A DNA stretch of 64,000 nt from Salinispora oceanensis. GTDB taxonomy: Bacteria; Actinomycetota; Actinomycetes; Mycobacteriales; Micromonosporaceae. Of this stretch, positions 34,973-44,159 are shown piece by piece. The notes beneath the pieces were generated by a model, which saw nothing but the letters and a program-made list of their open reading frames with translations, had not been told where the DNA came from and searched no databases. The translations under genes were made by a program, and so were the position numbers. Every line of letters starts with the position of its first letter. Within the stretch, counting starts at the first letter, position 1. The stretch is taken from assembly GCF_000383575.1 (NCBI RefSeq), contig NZ_KB911579.1:3746575-3810574 (forward strand), in the 5' to 3' direction.

Positions 34973-35044
34973 GGGCGATTAGCTCAGCGGGAGAGCGCTT
35001 CGTTCACACCGAAGAGGTCACTGGTTCGATCCCAGTATCGCCCA
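34973..35044 (+). tRNA. tRNA-Val (anticodon CAC)
   Basis: A full cloverleaf: acceptor GGGCGAT/ATCGCCC, D-arm GCTC..GAGC, anticodon stem CTTCG/CGAAG with loop TTCACAC (anticodon CAC), T-arm ACTGG-TTCGATC-CCAGT, and discriminator A. CCA is not fully encoded (ACCC follows). Its 3' half is the attachment site of the following integrated element. Confidence 0.97.
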
Positions 35045-35045
35045 C
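35007..35045 (+). other. attL (left att repeat within tRNA-Val)
   Basis: 39 bases from the anticodon arm to CAC after the acceptor stem, identical to 46104-46142. Insertion restores the tRNA 3' end. Confidence 0.9.
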
Positions 35046-35107
35046 CCAGCTCAAAGGCCACTTCCCAGCGTGGGAGGTGGCCTTTCTGCTGCCCGTACAG
35101 CAGCCCG

Positions 35108-36253
35108 TCATTGTCCGAGCGATTCGCCGAGACGTTTGAGGGCGTCCCTGGTCGCCTTTGACGAGACCTGGGTGTAGATCTCCATCGTCACGGAGAAGCG
35201 GGCGTGCCGGAGGATCTGCATGGCGACTCGCGGATGGACGTCGAGATCGGCCAGGAGCGTTGGAAGTTGCGCGGCTCGATGGGTGTGCCATGGCGGGTGG
35301 TGAATACGAGGTCGTTCTCGTGCCAGGCCTTTCCGGCGGCTGCTCGTGCCTCATCGCGTTGGCTATTCCGCGATCTGAGTGCGGCCACGCAGATGTCGGG
35401 CAGGGGGAGGGCGGCGTCGGACGCCTGGGTCTTTGGTGTCGCGGTGCAGAAGCTTCCCGCGTACGCGTTGCAGTTGCCGGCCGATGGTCAGCTTGCCGGC
35501 ATGGAGGTCGACGTCCTCCCATGCCAGTCCCAACTCCTCGCCTTTACGCAGGCCGGTGACGAGGACCAGGGCATAGGCGGCGTAGAGCGGGTCCTCGTCG
35601 GCGCGGGCCGATTCTAGGAACTTTCGCGCCTCGTCGCTGGACTAGGACCTCCCGCGTCGACGGCGGACGGTGGCCAGAGCGACCGCACGGCCGGATTCTT
35701 GCTGATGAGGTCTTCGGCCTGGGCGTGGGTGAGGGCGGCCCGCAGCGCGGCCCGGATGTCGCTGACCGTGCGCGTCGACGGGACTGCCTGGCAGCACCGC
35801 CCGGCCGCGCAACAGCGGCGATTCTCTTGACGACGGGCGGCGTCCTTGCCCTGGGCGCAGCACTGGCAGGTACGGGCCACCTGATTGAGCCAGGTCTGCA
35901 CGTCCCGCGCCTGGAGCCGGTCGAGGCGCTTGGAGCCGAGGCCAGGGGAGAGGTAGCGGCGGACGAATGTCTTGTAGGTGGCGAAGGGTGAGCGGGGCCC
36001 GGTTCGGTTCGATGATCTCGGTCAGCCAGTAGGCGAGGAAGCTACCGACGGTCGGGACACTGGTCGCCACCGCTCCCGCCTTTGCCTGCTGGTGCAGTTT
36101 GATCCACTTGTCGTGCACGGCGTCCCGTGTCTTGCCGTAGACGTACTTGCGTGTCCGCTGCCCATCGGGCTTGGTGACCCACACGTATGCGGCGAAGCCG
36201 GTGCGGTACGGGAAGATCGACCCCTCCCCGTTGGCGCGGGCACGTCCGGGCAT
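35108..36253 (-). pseudogene. int: Tyrosine-type site-specific integrase, multiply disrupted
   Basis: Pieces of one pSAM2-type integrase lie in order but in different frames. The N-terminal part runs from ATG 36253 (NGEGSIFPYRTGFAAYVWV). A one-base insertion at about 35986-35988 shifts to 'QTWLNQVARTCQCC...DIRAALRAALTHA'. A second shift at about 35642 leads to 'SSDEARKFLESARADEDPLY', and a third at the TTT of 35432-35434 leads to 'RDEARAAAGKAWHENDLVFT'. A roughly 70-base deletion at about 35260 joins NFQ to LLADLDVHPR and removes the HxxR catalytic block. The end keeps 'QILRHARFSVTMEIYTQVSS' with the Tyr nucleophile. It overlaps xis by TGATG. Non-functional. Confidence 0.9.
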
Positions 36254-36451
36254 CAGGCGGCCTCCTGCTTTTCGACCTGCTCGCGGACGTACTCATCGAC
36301 CCACTTGGGGGAGGACACGGCGATACTTGCCGTCCTTGATGGAGCGCAGCTCACCGGTGGCAATCTTCATCTTGACCTTGGAGATTCCGAAGCCGAGCAG
36401 GACGGCGACCTCGGCAGGTGAGTACCAGCGGGGGCGAAGGTCGTGGTTCAT
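36253..36451 (-). pseudogene. xis: Excisionase (HTH, MerR-like), frameshifted
   Basis: ATG 36451 overlaps the repSA stop (ATGA). It encodes RPRWYSPAEVAVLLGFGISKVKM, the usual AICE excisionase helix-turn-helix, then IATGELRSIKDGKYRRV. A run of five C at 36307-36311 shifts the frame so that the protein stops after LPQVGR. In the other frame the family ending (KWVDEYVREQVEKQEAA) continues to a stop overlapping the int start. One base was probably gained. Confidence 0.85.
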
Positions 36452-38013
36452 GCGGCGGCCCCGGTAAGCCAGGCGTCATGGGCGACTTCTTCCCGGCCGA
36501 TGCGTCTGCTCTCGCGTCGCTGTCGGGCGGCAGTGTTGGCGAGTAGGGCGTCACCGTCGGTGCGCCAGCCGGCCCTGAGGTAGGTGAGCGTGCCGACGGT
36601 GAGGGTTTCGGTTCCGTTGTCTTCGGTGCGGCGGTAGGTCGCGCGGGTGTCGCGGAGCAGGGCGAAGGTGACCGAGTAGCGGCGGGCTTTGGTGAGGAAG
36701 TGGCCGCCGAAGCCGAGCATGTGTGCCCAGCGGCGGAGTCCGGCGTAGGGGTTCGCTGTGGTGTCAAGGCGGCCTTGACGGTCGCAGCCCTGTCCGGCGT
36801 TGCCGGTGGTACGGGTGGCGGTGGGGCGTCCGAGTCGCCAGCAGGCGTCGATGAGGCGGGCGGTGTGGTCGCCGTCGGGGTTGGCGTAGGTGCCGATGGT
36901 CGCAGAGGTGAGCCGGGTCGAGGCGTGACCGGTGACTTCGGTGGCCTTGGTCGCGTACTTGGCGAGGTAGGCAGCGACCTTCGCGTCGGTCACGGCACCA
37001 TCGCCGCTGCCGACGCGGCGCACGTCGACCTGCTCGCCCCACGCCACCGGCCAGCCGTCGAGGCGGTCGGGGTGTGGTGGGGTGGTGACGGTGATCTGCC
37101 GGGCTGCCGCGTGCACGGCGTTGTCCAGGTCGTCGGCGGTGATCCCGGCCGGCGGCGGCGTCAGAGCACCGGAGTCGCCGGGGTCGACGCCGTCGAGGCG
37201 CAGCAGGAGGTGGAAGTGCACGGCTCCCCGGCGTTGCATCTCGGCGACCTTGCCATGTGACACCCGAACCGGCGGCACCCGACGCACCCGGCCGGAGTCG
37301 GTGACGACCTGGGCGTGGCCGATGCCTCGTCGGCGGCAGAGAGCGGCAAGCTGGCGTTCGATGGCCTGCTTGGTGCGCCGCCACAGCTCGCCGGAGAAAC
37401 CGTTCCACACGGCCTGGTGGTCGTGGTCGTAGCAGTCCAGACACAGTGGCCGCCCGAGCTGCGGATCGTCGGTGTCGTGGCGGGCGAAGCAGGCCGCGGG
37501 CTGCCCGTGCTCGCAGGTGCCGGCGTCACGGCGGGCGCGGCAGGGCGCGGGCCGGCAGTCGCAACGCTGGCGGGCGGCACAGGTGTGCTGGGGAACGTGC
37601 CGGTGATGGACCGCGCCGAAGGAAGGTGCGGTGAACGTGGCGAACACGACCGGATGCCGTGCGACGGTGGCGGGGACGGTCTTGCCGCCGGTCAGGCCGG
37701 TGCGGACGACCTGGAAGGCGTCGCCCGCGTAGACCCAGGCGCAGTCCGGGCACTGCGATGCGCGGCGGTTGCCGCACGCTTTGTAGATCGCGCGGTCGGG
37801 TAGCTCGTCGGTGCGCAGTTCTCGGATGATGCGGCCGGTGTCGGCCTCGACACTGGTGAGGGTGCCGGTGAGGCGGATCGGGCGAGTGCAGCCGCCAGCG
37901 GAGGTGGTGTGTTCCAACCAGCCGAGATAGTCCGGAGTGGTAGCACGGTGCAGGGCTTGGGCGATCCGGCCAGCGGCGAGGCCGGGCCGGGACAGGGGGA
38001 GCGGGGTGGACAT
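36448..38013 (-). CDS. RepSA-like rolling-circle replication initiator
   Basis: 521 residues from ATG 38013, which has GAGGAGAA upstream. Cys-rich zinc-binding motifs (CGNRRASQCPDCAW, then CAARQRCDC, CLDCYDHDH) precede the HUH metal motif GAVHFHLLLRLDG (HFH at 266-268) and the Tyr motif VAAYLAKYATKATE (Tyr349/Tyr353). This matches the pSAM2/AICE RepSA family, which starts rolling-circle replication of the excised element. It is the only core AICE gene that looks intact. The frame extends upstream to 38106, but the ribosome site supports 38013. Confidence 0.92.
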   Translation of the reverse strand: MSTPLPLSRPGLAAGRIAQALHRATTPDYLGWLEHTTSAGGCTRPIRLTGTLTSVEADTGRIIRELRTDELPDRAIYKACGNRRASQCPDCAWVYAGDAFQVVRTGLTGGKTVPATVARHPVVFATFTAPSFGAVHHRHVPQHTCAARQRCDCRPAPCRARRDAGTCEHGQPAACFARHDTDDPQLGRPLCLDCYDHDHQAVWNGFSGELWRRTKQAIERQLAALCRRRGIGHAQVVTDSGRVRRVPPVRVSHGKVAEMQRRGAVHFHLLLRLDGVDPGDSGALTPPPAGITADDLDNAVHAAARQITVTTPPHPDRLDGWPVAWGEQVDVRRVGSGDGAVTDAKVAAYLAKYATKATEVTGHASTRLTSATIGTYANPDGDHTARLIDACWRLGRPTATRTTGNAGQGCDRQGRLDTTANPYAGLRRWAHMLGFGGHFLTKARRYSVTFALLRDTRATYRRTEDNGTETLTVGTLTYLRAGWRTDGDALLANTAARQRRESRRIGREEVAHDAWLTGAAA

Positions 38014-39166
38014 CGGGTTCTCCTCACGGGGTGGCAGGGACGGAAGACGAAGCACCACCAGCCGTGGACGGGGTCCGCTGGTGGTGTTCGTCGTGTCTCC
38101 TGGCACCGCCGTAAGGGCGGTTCACGCCGGAGGGCGGAATCGTGGTGGTGCCACACTCCGCCGATGGGTGATGTCCTCGCGTACTCGTGGAGGTCACGGG
38201 GCCGGCACGGGTGGGAACCCTGTGATGCCAGCATCCAACGGGATTGCCGCCGGCTGCCCTACCCGTGGAAGGTAGCGAATCCAGGCCATCGTGGACGGCG
38301 AAAGCCGCGCTGGGCCATTCCGCGGATTCTGTGGCCGACATAGCGGCCGGGGCGATCGAGGGCCGGCGGAAAGTGGACCGCTTCAGTGGCAGAAAGGCCG
38401 CTCGGCGTCTCAGGAGTCGAGTCCAGCGATCCGGCGGAGGGCCGCGCTGGCGTGCTCGAACGACCGCCAGAGTAGCACCGGGCACCGACACGTCAACCCA
38501 TCGTGATCCCTCCGGCTGGGTTGGGACGGCCGGCTCCCGGCCGGTGTGGGAGGACTTTCTGTACGTCTATCAAGGCGGCCCGCAACGGGCCGCACGCGCC
38601 GCCACCTGGGCGCGCACCGGCCGCTGCCGCTGTCGCTCTGCGGCCGTCCCGCCTGACGCCCGGCGGCTGGCGCGGACAGCGGGATGCCCGGAGGGCCGCC
38701 GCAGAACGACAGGCCGTTGGGGGTGAGTTGGTGGGCCGGCAGCCGGCCGGGCCGCGCGGCCACGAGCCCGCGCGGCGTAGGGGAGCCCACGCCGGCCGCG
38801 TCGGCGAGCTGGCGGCAGTTCCGGGGCTGCCGTCGGTGCGCCTCCGGCGGGGGCGCTCCGGCTCCGGGACGGCCAGGGCTCCGCCGGCGAGTCGCGGTCC
38901 GTGGGTGGTTGCCGTGGGCCATCCCGCCTGCCATCGACCCGGGCAAGCCGAGCAGACCACCGCCCGACCCGCCAGCGCCCGTACGAGCCGTCAAGGTCCG
39001 CTTGACGGTGGCGGGCCGGGCGGCGGCCCGCTCCCCAGGAGGGCGGGTCGACGGCAGACGGGATGGAACAGCGGGTTGCCCGGAACGCGTCGCAGTCGGA
39101 CTTCGACCGGCGGAGGTAGACGGCGATGGCCTTGTGGTGCATGCGCGATCACACGATACTGCGGTC
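38014..39166. other. 1.15-kb stretch with no convincing gene (decayed element backbone)
   Basis: Upstream of repSA, where transfer genes normally lie in an AICE, all six frames give only Arg/Pro/Gly-rich translations with no recognisable domain. Open frames overlap on both strands over 38.4-39.4 kb, as expected from GC bias. An inverted repeat (CACGGGTGGG near 38206 with CCCTACCCGTG near 38258) may belong to a replication or regulatory region. The transfer region has probably been deleted or scrambled. Confidence 0.5.
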
Positions 39167-39871
39167 GTGTGGGCCTCCCTGTTGACCTTGCTGTGCACAT
39201 ACTCTGTCCTGAGCCAGGTCGGCGTCGCCGACAGCGGCGCGGCGTCTTGGGCGTTCACGGCGGCGGCATTGTTCGCCGTGTTCGCGCTCTGGCGTGCCGC
39301 ACGCAATAGCGTCGCACCCGAACCGGAGCCTGTGCGTCGTTCGACGATGGCGCGTCGCGTACTGGCGCTGATCGTCGTAACCCATCTCAGCACATCCCTG
39401 GTGAGCGGGCTCATCGGCGGTTTTTCGCCAGCGATTCCGCCCGGTGGTTCTCCGGATCACGCCATGGCCATCAACCTGCGGCTGAACACCACCGTGGGGT
39501 GGCCTATAAACTTGATCATCATCTTCCAACTGGGACGCCTGTCTGGGACATGGTTGGCCGTAAGGAGACCTTTTCGATGGCTCGCAATGATATCCGTGTT
39601 TCCGGCCCTGATCGCATTAGCGCTGCACCCCGTGGTCATTGCCTTTTCCCAGAAGTACGGCACCATCCCGCCGCATAGCCTCGCAGAGAAAGCTCCGCGA
39701 ATGATCGCCGGAACCGTCCTGATCTTCTGCGTCCTGGCCCTCGGCAATCTGAGCAGGCGAGAATCGCTGAGGCGGCCCAGGCCAGCGGCAAGCCGCGGTG
39801 GCGGCACCATCCCTGGTCTGGGCGACTCCGACACCGGCCATTCCGTAGCGCCGGATCGAGCTACCCCCTAA
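39167..39871 (+). CDS. Hypothetical multi-spanning membrane protein
   Basis: 234 residues with four to five hydrophobic helices (ASLLTLLCTYSVLSQVGVA, AASWAFTAAALFAVFALW, RVLALIVVTHLSTSLVSGL, MISVFPALIALALHPVVIAF, MIAGTVLIFCVLALG). GTG 39167 lies six bases after GATACT and may be leaderless; in-frame GTGs at 39134 and 39137 are alternatives. The base composition is lower in GC than its flanks. No family recognised. Cargo of the tRNA-Val element. Confidence 0.55.
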   Translation: MWASLLTLLCTYSVLSQVGVADSGAASWAFTAAALFAVFALWRAARNSVAPEPEPVRRSTMARRVLALIVVTHLSTSLVSGLIGGFSPAIPPGGSPDHAMAINLRLNTTVGWPINLIIIFQLGRLSGTWLAVRRPFRWLAMISVFPALIALALHPVVIAFSQKYGTIPPHSLAEKAPRMIAGTVLIFCVLALGNLSRRESLRRPRPAASRGGGTIPGLGDSDTGHSVAPDRATP

Positions 39872-40029
39872 ACGTACTTGGCGGAAGCGTCATGCCCGCT
39901 GCGTGCCCCATGTGGGGGTCAACAAGGGCAGCATGGGAGGCTGCGGGTCGCCGTTCCGAGCATCCCGCCAATACTCGGCGCCTGCTCGTTCGCACGATCA
40001 AGGACGGGCCAGAAAGCGGTTCAAGGCAC

Positions 40030-40339
40030 CTTCCTGCTCGAGCGCGAGCCGGAGATCGGCCCGTTCACCACCGCTCGCCTGTCCTCCATGGGCCGCTACA
40101 TCCGGCTGATCAGTGAGGGCGACCTGAAGGACGTCGAGGCGCCCGTCCTGTTCCTGCGGGCACAGGCGTCGATCGCCGAAGCCGAACCCGCGTCCGACGA
40201 CTGGCGGGCGGTGTTTCCCACGGCGCACACGACAGCGGACGTGCCGGGTGACCACTTCACCATGATGGAGGAGCACATCGCCACGACGGCACGCGCCGTT
40301 GACGACTGGCTGCGTGCGACGGTGCCGGCGGCCGGCTGA
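40030..40339 (+). pseudogene. Relic of a type I polyketide synthase thioesterase
   Basis: The frame encodes 'TTARLSSMGRYIRLISEGD', then 'EAPVLFLRAQ' and 'DVPGDHFTMMEEHIATTARAVDDWL'. This is the C-terminal end of PKS-type alpha/beta-hydrolase thioesterases; the His of GDHF is part of the catalytic triad. The N-terminal half with the GXSXG Ser and the Asp is missing, and upstream sequence does not continue the domain. It probably remains from a biosynthetic gene cluster once carried here. Confidence 0.7.
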
Positions 40340-40685
40340 AGGCGGAGCCGCGGACAGCGGACGTGCGACGGCGGCGACAGCGCTTGCTCATCTCGAGGGG
40401 GTGCTGGCGCCTCTGTCCATGCCCGCGAACGCAGCCAACCGGTCGGGTCAGGAAGTCGCCGGCGCCGGGCCCGTCGTCAGCCTCTGGCCGTCCGGCCTCG
40501 AACGCTGATCGCTACGCGCGCTGCCATCGGTGTCCGGCTGACCTTTGCGGATTATGCGCGGACCTCGGCAGGCAAAAGCCTTACTGACTTCGGCACCACA
40601 TGGAGCACGCCGGCAGGCAGAGTGAAACAGAGGTAGGCAGGTGAGGGGCCGCCTGCCTACCTCTGCGCTCGGGGGTGTGCACAGC
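40340..40685. other. Intergenic region with the efflux-gene terminator
   Basis: 346 bases without a convincing gene. The only clear structure is the hairpin listed at 40628-40665. Confidence 0.4.
40628..40665 (-). terminator. Perfect 14-bp hairpin after the MFS gene
   Basis: CAGAGGTAGGCAGG and CCTGCCTACCTCTG around a 10-base loop, 20 bases beyond the stop of the minus-strand transporter. Confidence 0.8.
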
Positions 40686-42323
40686 TCAGGGTCGGTGTTC
40701 CTTGACGATCTCCGCCGGACGGTCCTGAGGATGAACGCCGGCGTCAGCGCTGGTCGCAGTGCTGGTGTCCGCGCCCGTTGCAGTGCTCGTGTCAGCGCCG
40801 GTGTCCGTGCCGGTGTCCGGGCGCAGGTGCCGCAACATGATCGCGGTCAGCACGGCCATGATCACCATGATCACCGCTCCCGCCCCGGCGGCCAGGCGCA
40901 TGCCCTCGGTGAACGCCTCCCGCGCTTCCTGCAGGAGCGGGCCGCCGAGCTGTGCCGGCAGGTGCATCGCCACTTCCATGGCGCCACCGAGGGTGTCCCG
41001 GGCGGCTTCCGCGGCGTCGGAGGGAAGGCCTGCGGGGACGGCTGTGTCCATGCGGGAGTGGTACACGGCCGCGCCGATGCTGCCCAGCACGGCGATGCCC
41101 ATGGCGCCACCGAACTCGGAGCCGGTCTCCGACAACGCCGATGCCGCGCCCGCCGACTCGGGCGGGGCCGCTGCGACGATCATGTCCACGGCCAGCGCGC
41201 CGACCGCGCCCGACCCGCCCACCAGCAGGATGAAGCCCACGCCGAGGGCGAGGAGGGAGTCCTCCACGTACACCTGGGTCAGGACGGCGAAGCCCGCCGC
41301 CATCACCCCGATCGCGCCCGCGACCACGTACCCGGGGCGCACTCGGCGGACCAGCAGCGTGCCCGTCGTCACGGACAGGACCATCGCGGGGGCGATCAGC
41401 AACGTCCACAGCGCGGCAGTCAGCGGACGCATGCCCACCACCAGCTGCATGTACTGGGTGCCGAAGAAGCCGAAGCCCACCAGGGCGAAGATGCTGAACA
41501 CGTTCGCCAGGACCGACATGCTGAACGCGCGCCCGGCGAACAGCTGTACGTCGATCAGCGGATCGGTCAGGCGGCGCTGGCGGCGTACGAAGATCGTGCC
41601 CACCACGAGGCCGAACAACGCCGTCAGCACCGGCAGCGGCGCGAAACCGTCCTCGGCGAGGATCTTCACGCCGTAGACGACCGGCAGGACGGCGGCGAGT
41701 GACAGCGCCGCGCTGAGCAGGTCGAACCGGCCCGGATTCGGCGCCTTGAACTCCGGCAGCAGCAGGGGGCCGAGGATCAGCAGCACCAGCATCACCGGCA
41801 CGTTGATGAGGAAGACGGAGCCCCACCAGAAGTATTCCAGCAGCAGGCCGCCGAGCAGCGGGCCCAAGCCGGCGCCGCCCGAGAAACCGGCGGTCCACAC
41901 GGCGATCGCCGTGCGACGCTGCCGGTCGTTGTGGAACATGTTGCGAATCAATGACAGCGTAGATGGTGCCAGCGTGGCGCCGGCGAGGCCGAGCACGGCG
42001 CGGCTCGCGATCAGCATCTCCGCGCTGTCCGAGTACGCCGCGAGCGCCGAGGCGACACCGAACGCCCCGGCACCGAAGAGGAGAATCTTTCGCCTGCCGA
42101 TCCGATCGCCCAGGCTACCCATCGTGATCATGGAGCCGGCCAGCAGGAAAGCGTAGATGTCCATGATCCACAGGAGCTGCGCACTGCTCGGTGCGAGGTC
42201 CGCGCTCAGGTTGGGCAGCGCGAAGAACAGTGCTGTCATGTCCATGGAGATCAGCAGCGTGGGTATGACCAGCACTGCGAGGCCGATCCACTCGCGCTTG
42301 CCGGCCATCGTCGTGTCAGCCAT
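40686..42323 (-). CDS. DHA2-family MFS multidrug efflux pump (EmrB/QacA type)
   Basis: 545 residues with 14 predicted helices. Motif A GSLGDRIGRRKIL follows helix 2, and the N-terminus has the usual 'LDMTALFFALPNLSADL'-like segment (here SMDMTALFFALP). The C-terminus beyond the last helix has imprecise TGADTSTA repeats. ATG 42323 lies 10 bases from the first arm of an inverted repeat. It is divergent from a TetR regulator, the classic drug-efflux arrangement. It may export a natural product, in keeping with the adjacent thioesterase relic, but the substrate is unknown. Confidence 0.93.
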   Translation of the reverse strand: MADTTMAGKREWIGLAVLVIPTLLISMDMTALFFALPNLSADLAPSSAQLLWIMDIYAFLLAGSMITMGSLGDRIGRRKILLFGAGAFGVASALAAYSDSAEMLIASRAVLGLAGATLAPSTLSLIRNMFHNDRQRRTAIAVWTAGFSGGAGLGPLLGGLLLEYFWWGSVFLINVPVMLVLLILGPLLLPEFKAPNPGRFDLLSAALSLAAVLPVVYGVKILAEDGFAPLPVLTALFGLVVGTIFVRRQRRLTDPLIDVQLFAGRAFSMSVLANVFSIFALVGFGFFGTQYMQLVVGMRPLTAALWTLLIAPAMVLSVTTGTLLVRRVRPGYVVAGAIGVMAAGFAVLTQVYVEDSLLALGVGFILLVGGSGAVGALAVDMIVAAAPPESAGAASALSETGSEFGGAMGIAVLGSIGAAVYHSRMDTAVPAGLPSDAAEAARDTLGGAMEVAMHLPAQLGGPLLQEAREAFTEGMRLAAGAGAVIMVIMAVLTAIMLRHLRPDTGTDTGADTSTATGADTSTATSADAGVHPQDRPAEIVKEHRP

Positions 42324-42332
42324 GGCGGCGAC

Positions 42333-42359
42333 TATACATTTGTATTATATGTTTGTATA
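42333..42359. promoter_or_regulatory. Candidate TetR operator between efflux pump and regulator
   Basis: TATACA ... TGTATA, 27 bases overall, with internal ATTTGTAT and TATGTTTGTAT half-repeats, in a short AT-rich patch within GC-rich sequence. It overlaps both promoters, so the regulator probably controls the pump and itself. Confidence 0.75.
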
Positions 42360-42376
42360 GATTCTCGAACGGTAAG

Positions 42377-43009
42377 ATGGCGGCCATGGGACACCGGGAA
42401 GCCCTGCTGGTAGGCGCCAAGATCTGCCTCTACGAGCGTGGCTACGGGCGCACGACCGCCCGCGACATCGTTGCCGCCTCCGGCGCCAACCTCGCCTCCA
42501 TCGGGTACTACTTCGGCTCGAAGGAAGCGCTGCTCACGACGGCGATCATCGAGTCGTTCGCGGAGTGGGGTGTCGAGCTGGACGCCGTCATGCAGTCGCT
42601 GTCGTGGAACACCACGGCGGAACCGATCGAGAAGTTCGAGATGGCCTGGGCCCGGCTGATCGACTCGTTCGTCACCCACCGTCCGCTGTGGGTGTCGAGT
42701 GTCGAGGCGTTCGCCCAGGCGGAGCACATCCCCGAGCTCCGCGAGCAACTCTCGGCGAGCTTCGAGGAGACCCGGGCCGGCATGGCCGCGATGATCATGA
42801 GCGTCGCCGAGAATATCGACGAGAGGTCCGCGCGCAACATCGGCTCGCTCGTGCTCGGACACCTGCCCGGGCTCGCGCTGCAGTGGCTGCTGGACCCCGA
42901 CCGTGCGCCGACCGGTGCGGACCTCGCCGATGCGATCCGGACCATTCTGCAAGGCCTCGACAGCGGCACCACGGACGTCGGGGTGGGCATCGCCGCTCAG
43001 GGGAGCTAG
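42377..43009 (+). CDS. TetR-family repressor of the efflux pump
   Basis: 210 residues from ATG 42377; an in-frame TTG at 42353 lies inside the operator, and ATG 42386 is a further option. The N-terminal helix-turn-helix is 'GYGRTTARDIVAASGANLASIGYYFGSKEALL', with a C-terminal ligand domain of all helices. Divergent from the MFS gene over a shared inverted repeat. Confidence 0.92.
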   Translation: MAAMGHREALLVGAKICLYERGYGRTTARDIVAASGANLASIGYYFGSKEALLTTAIIESFAEWGVELDAVMQSLSWNTTAEPIEKFEMAWARLIDSFVTHRPLWVSSVEAFAQAEHIPELREQLSASFEETRAGMAAMIMSVAENIDERSARNIGSLVLGHLPGLALQWLLDPDRAPTGADLADAIRTILQGLDSGTTDVGVGIAAQGS

Positions 43010-43457
43010 TACGACAGCCGCCGTTCGTGAGGTGACCTCGGGTCCCGTGGGAAGGGGGACGGCCACCGCATGATTCCGGTGGCCGTAAGGGTAAGGCGTC
43101 CCGAGCTGTCCGGCGTGCGGGATGGCAACTGGCGTGCTCGGTAGTGACATTGGGGGCCAGAAGAAGTCGATCTGTAGAGAGGGCCGAAGACGTCGGTGAC
43201 CTTCCACGTTGCTCTCCTGCTCGGCAGCGAGGACACGTGTGCCGACCGACCGGCGACGATCTTGCATCAGGAGGGCGAGCTGAACGGGTGGGACTTCCGC
43301 TTGCCTGCGCGGAGTGCGGGGTCGCCGGATCGGCGCTGGCCAGGCATGATCTTCTACGCACCGGACCCGGCGGATCCCTACCTGCGCCACGAGATCTGCC
43401 GGTAACCCGGCCTAACCGGCTGGGCGAAGTCTCCGCCGCGCCCTCTAGGAGAACACC
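43010..43457. other. 448-base stretch with one doubtful small frame
   Basis: A 69-residue open frame at 43196-43405 (HVALLLGSEDTCADRPATI...) has no ribosome site or known domain and may be a fragment. Otherwise nothing is seen. Confidence 0.35.
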
Positions 43458-44159
43458 TTGCACTGCACGAGATGCGGAATCGAACTCGAACGCCCCGGCC
43501 AAGGCCACACCTGCCGGTCCTCGCCGGCTCCGCCCGCGCTCAGGACCATAGGTTGGAACGTCGCAGCCGGGTTCGTAGCCGGGTTCGGCATCCTCTTCGC
43601 CCTGGCCGCCATCGCCGCGGCCGTCCTCGGCAGCACACTGAACGACCAGGCCCGGCCGCTGCCCCCGTCCGGCACCGGCACAGCCAATGGCTTTGTACTG
43701 GCCAACCTGATCCTGCTCGCCGCCATCATCGGCCTGGTGATCAGCGCGCTGATCTGGGCCCGCGGCACCCGCCAGCTGGCCGAGGCGCACGGCTCCTCCG
43801 GCCGTTCGTACAGCCGCCACTGGGGCATGCGCGTCTACTCCTCCTGCCTCTTTCTCAGCCTGGCTCTGGCCTGGCTGGCCACCGACCGAACCGCCCCGGC
43901 GGTCGTGTTCAGCCAGGCGACCCTGCAAACCCTCGGCGCCGCCGCGCTGGTCGGGGGCGTACTGCACAGCCGGGCGCGGATCCTGCGCCTGATCGCCCAA
44001 GCCAACCGAGTCGGCCCCGGACACTACTCGCCGGTCGCCGGGGGAGACCCGGCGTGGCCGATGTCACCCACTCCGACCAGCGACGACTGGAACGCCAGCC
44101 AATGGGACCCCGATGTGCTACGCGACATCGAATCCAGGCGTCATCGCAACAAAACCTGA
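43458..44159 (+). CDS. Zinc-ribbon-headed four-helix membrane protein
   Basis: 233 residues. TTG 43458 is the start because AGGAG lies seven bases upstream and the first residues form a zinc ribbon (CTRCGIELERPGQGHTC). Four hydrophobic helices follow (VAAGFVAGFGILFALAAIAAAVL, LANLILLAAIIGLVISALIW, VYSSCLFLSLALAWLA, TLQTLGAAALVGGVL), then a polar Trp/Pro tail. The architecture resembles DUF4328-type actinobacterial membrane proteins, but no function is known. Element cargo. Confidence 0.65.
   Translation: MHCTRCGIELERPGQGHTCRSSPAPPALRTIGWNVAAGFVAGFGILFALAAIAAAVLGSTLNDQARPLPPSGTGTANGFVLANLILLAAIIGLVISALIWARGTRQLAEAHGSSGRSYSRHWGMRVYSSCLFLSLALAWLATDRTAPAVVFSQATLQTLGAAALVGGVLHSRARILRLIAQANRVGPGHYSPVAGGDPAWPMSPTPTSDDWNASQWDPDVLRDIESRRHRNKT

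Noticed and set aside
38410..39414. Overlapping minus-strand open frames (334 and 190 residues) as transfer genes of the element
   Set aside because: The translations are Arg/Pro/Ala-rich in all frames, with no FtsK, Spd or HTH motifs and no ribosome sites.
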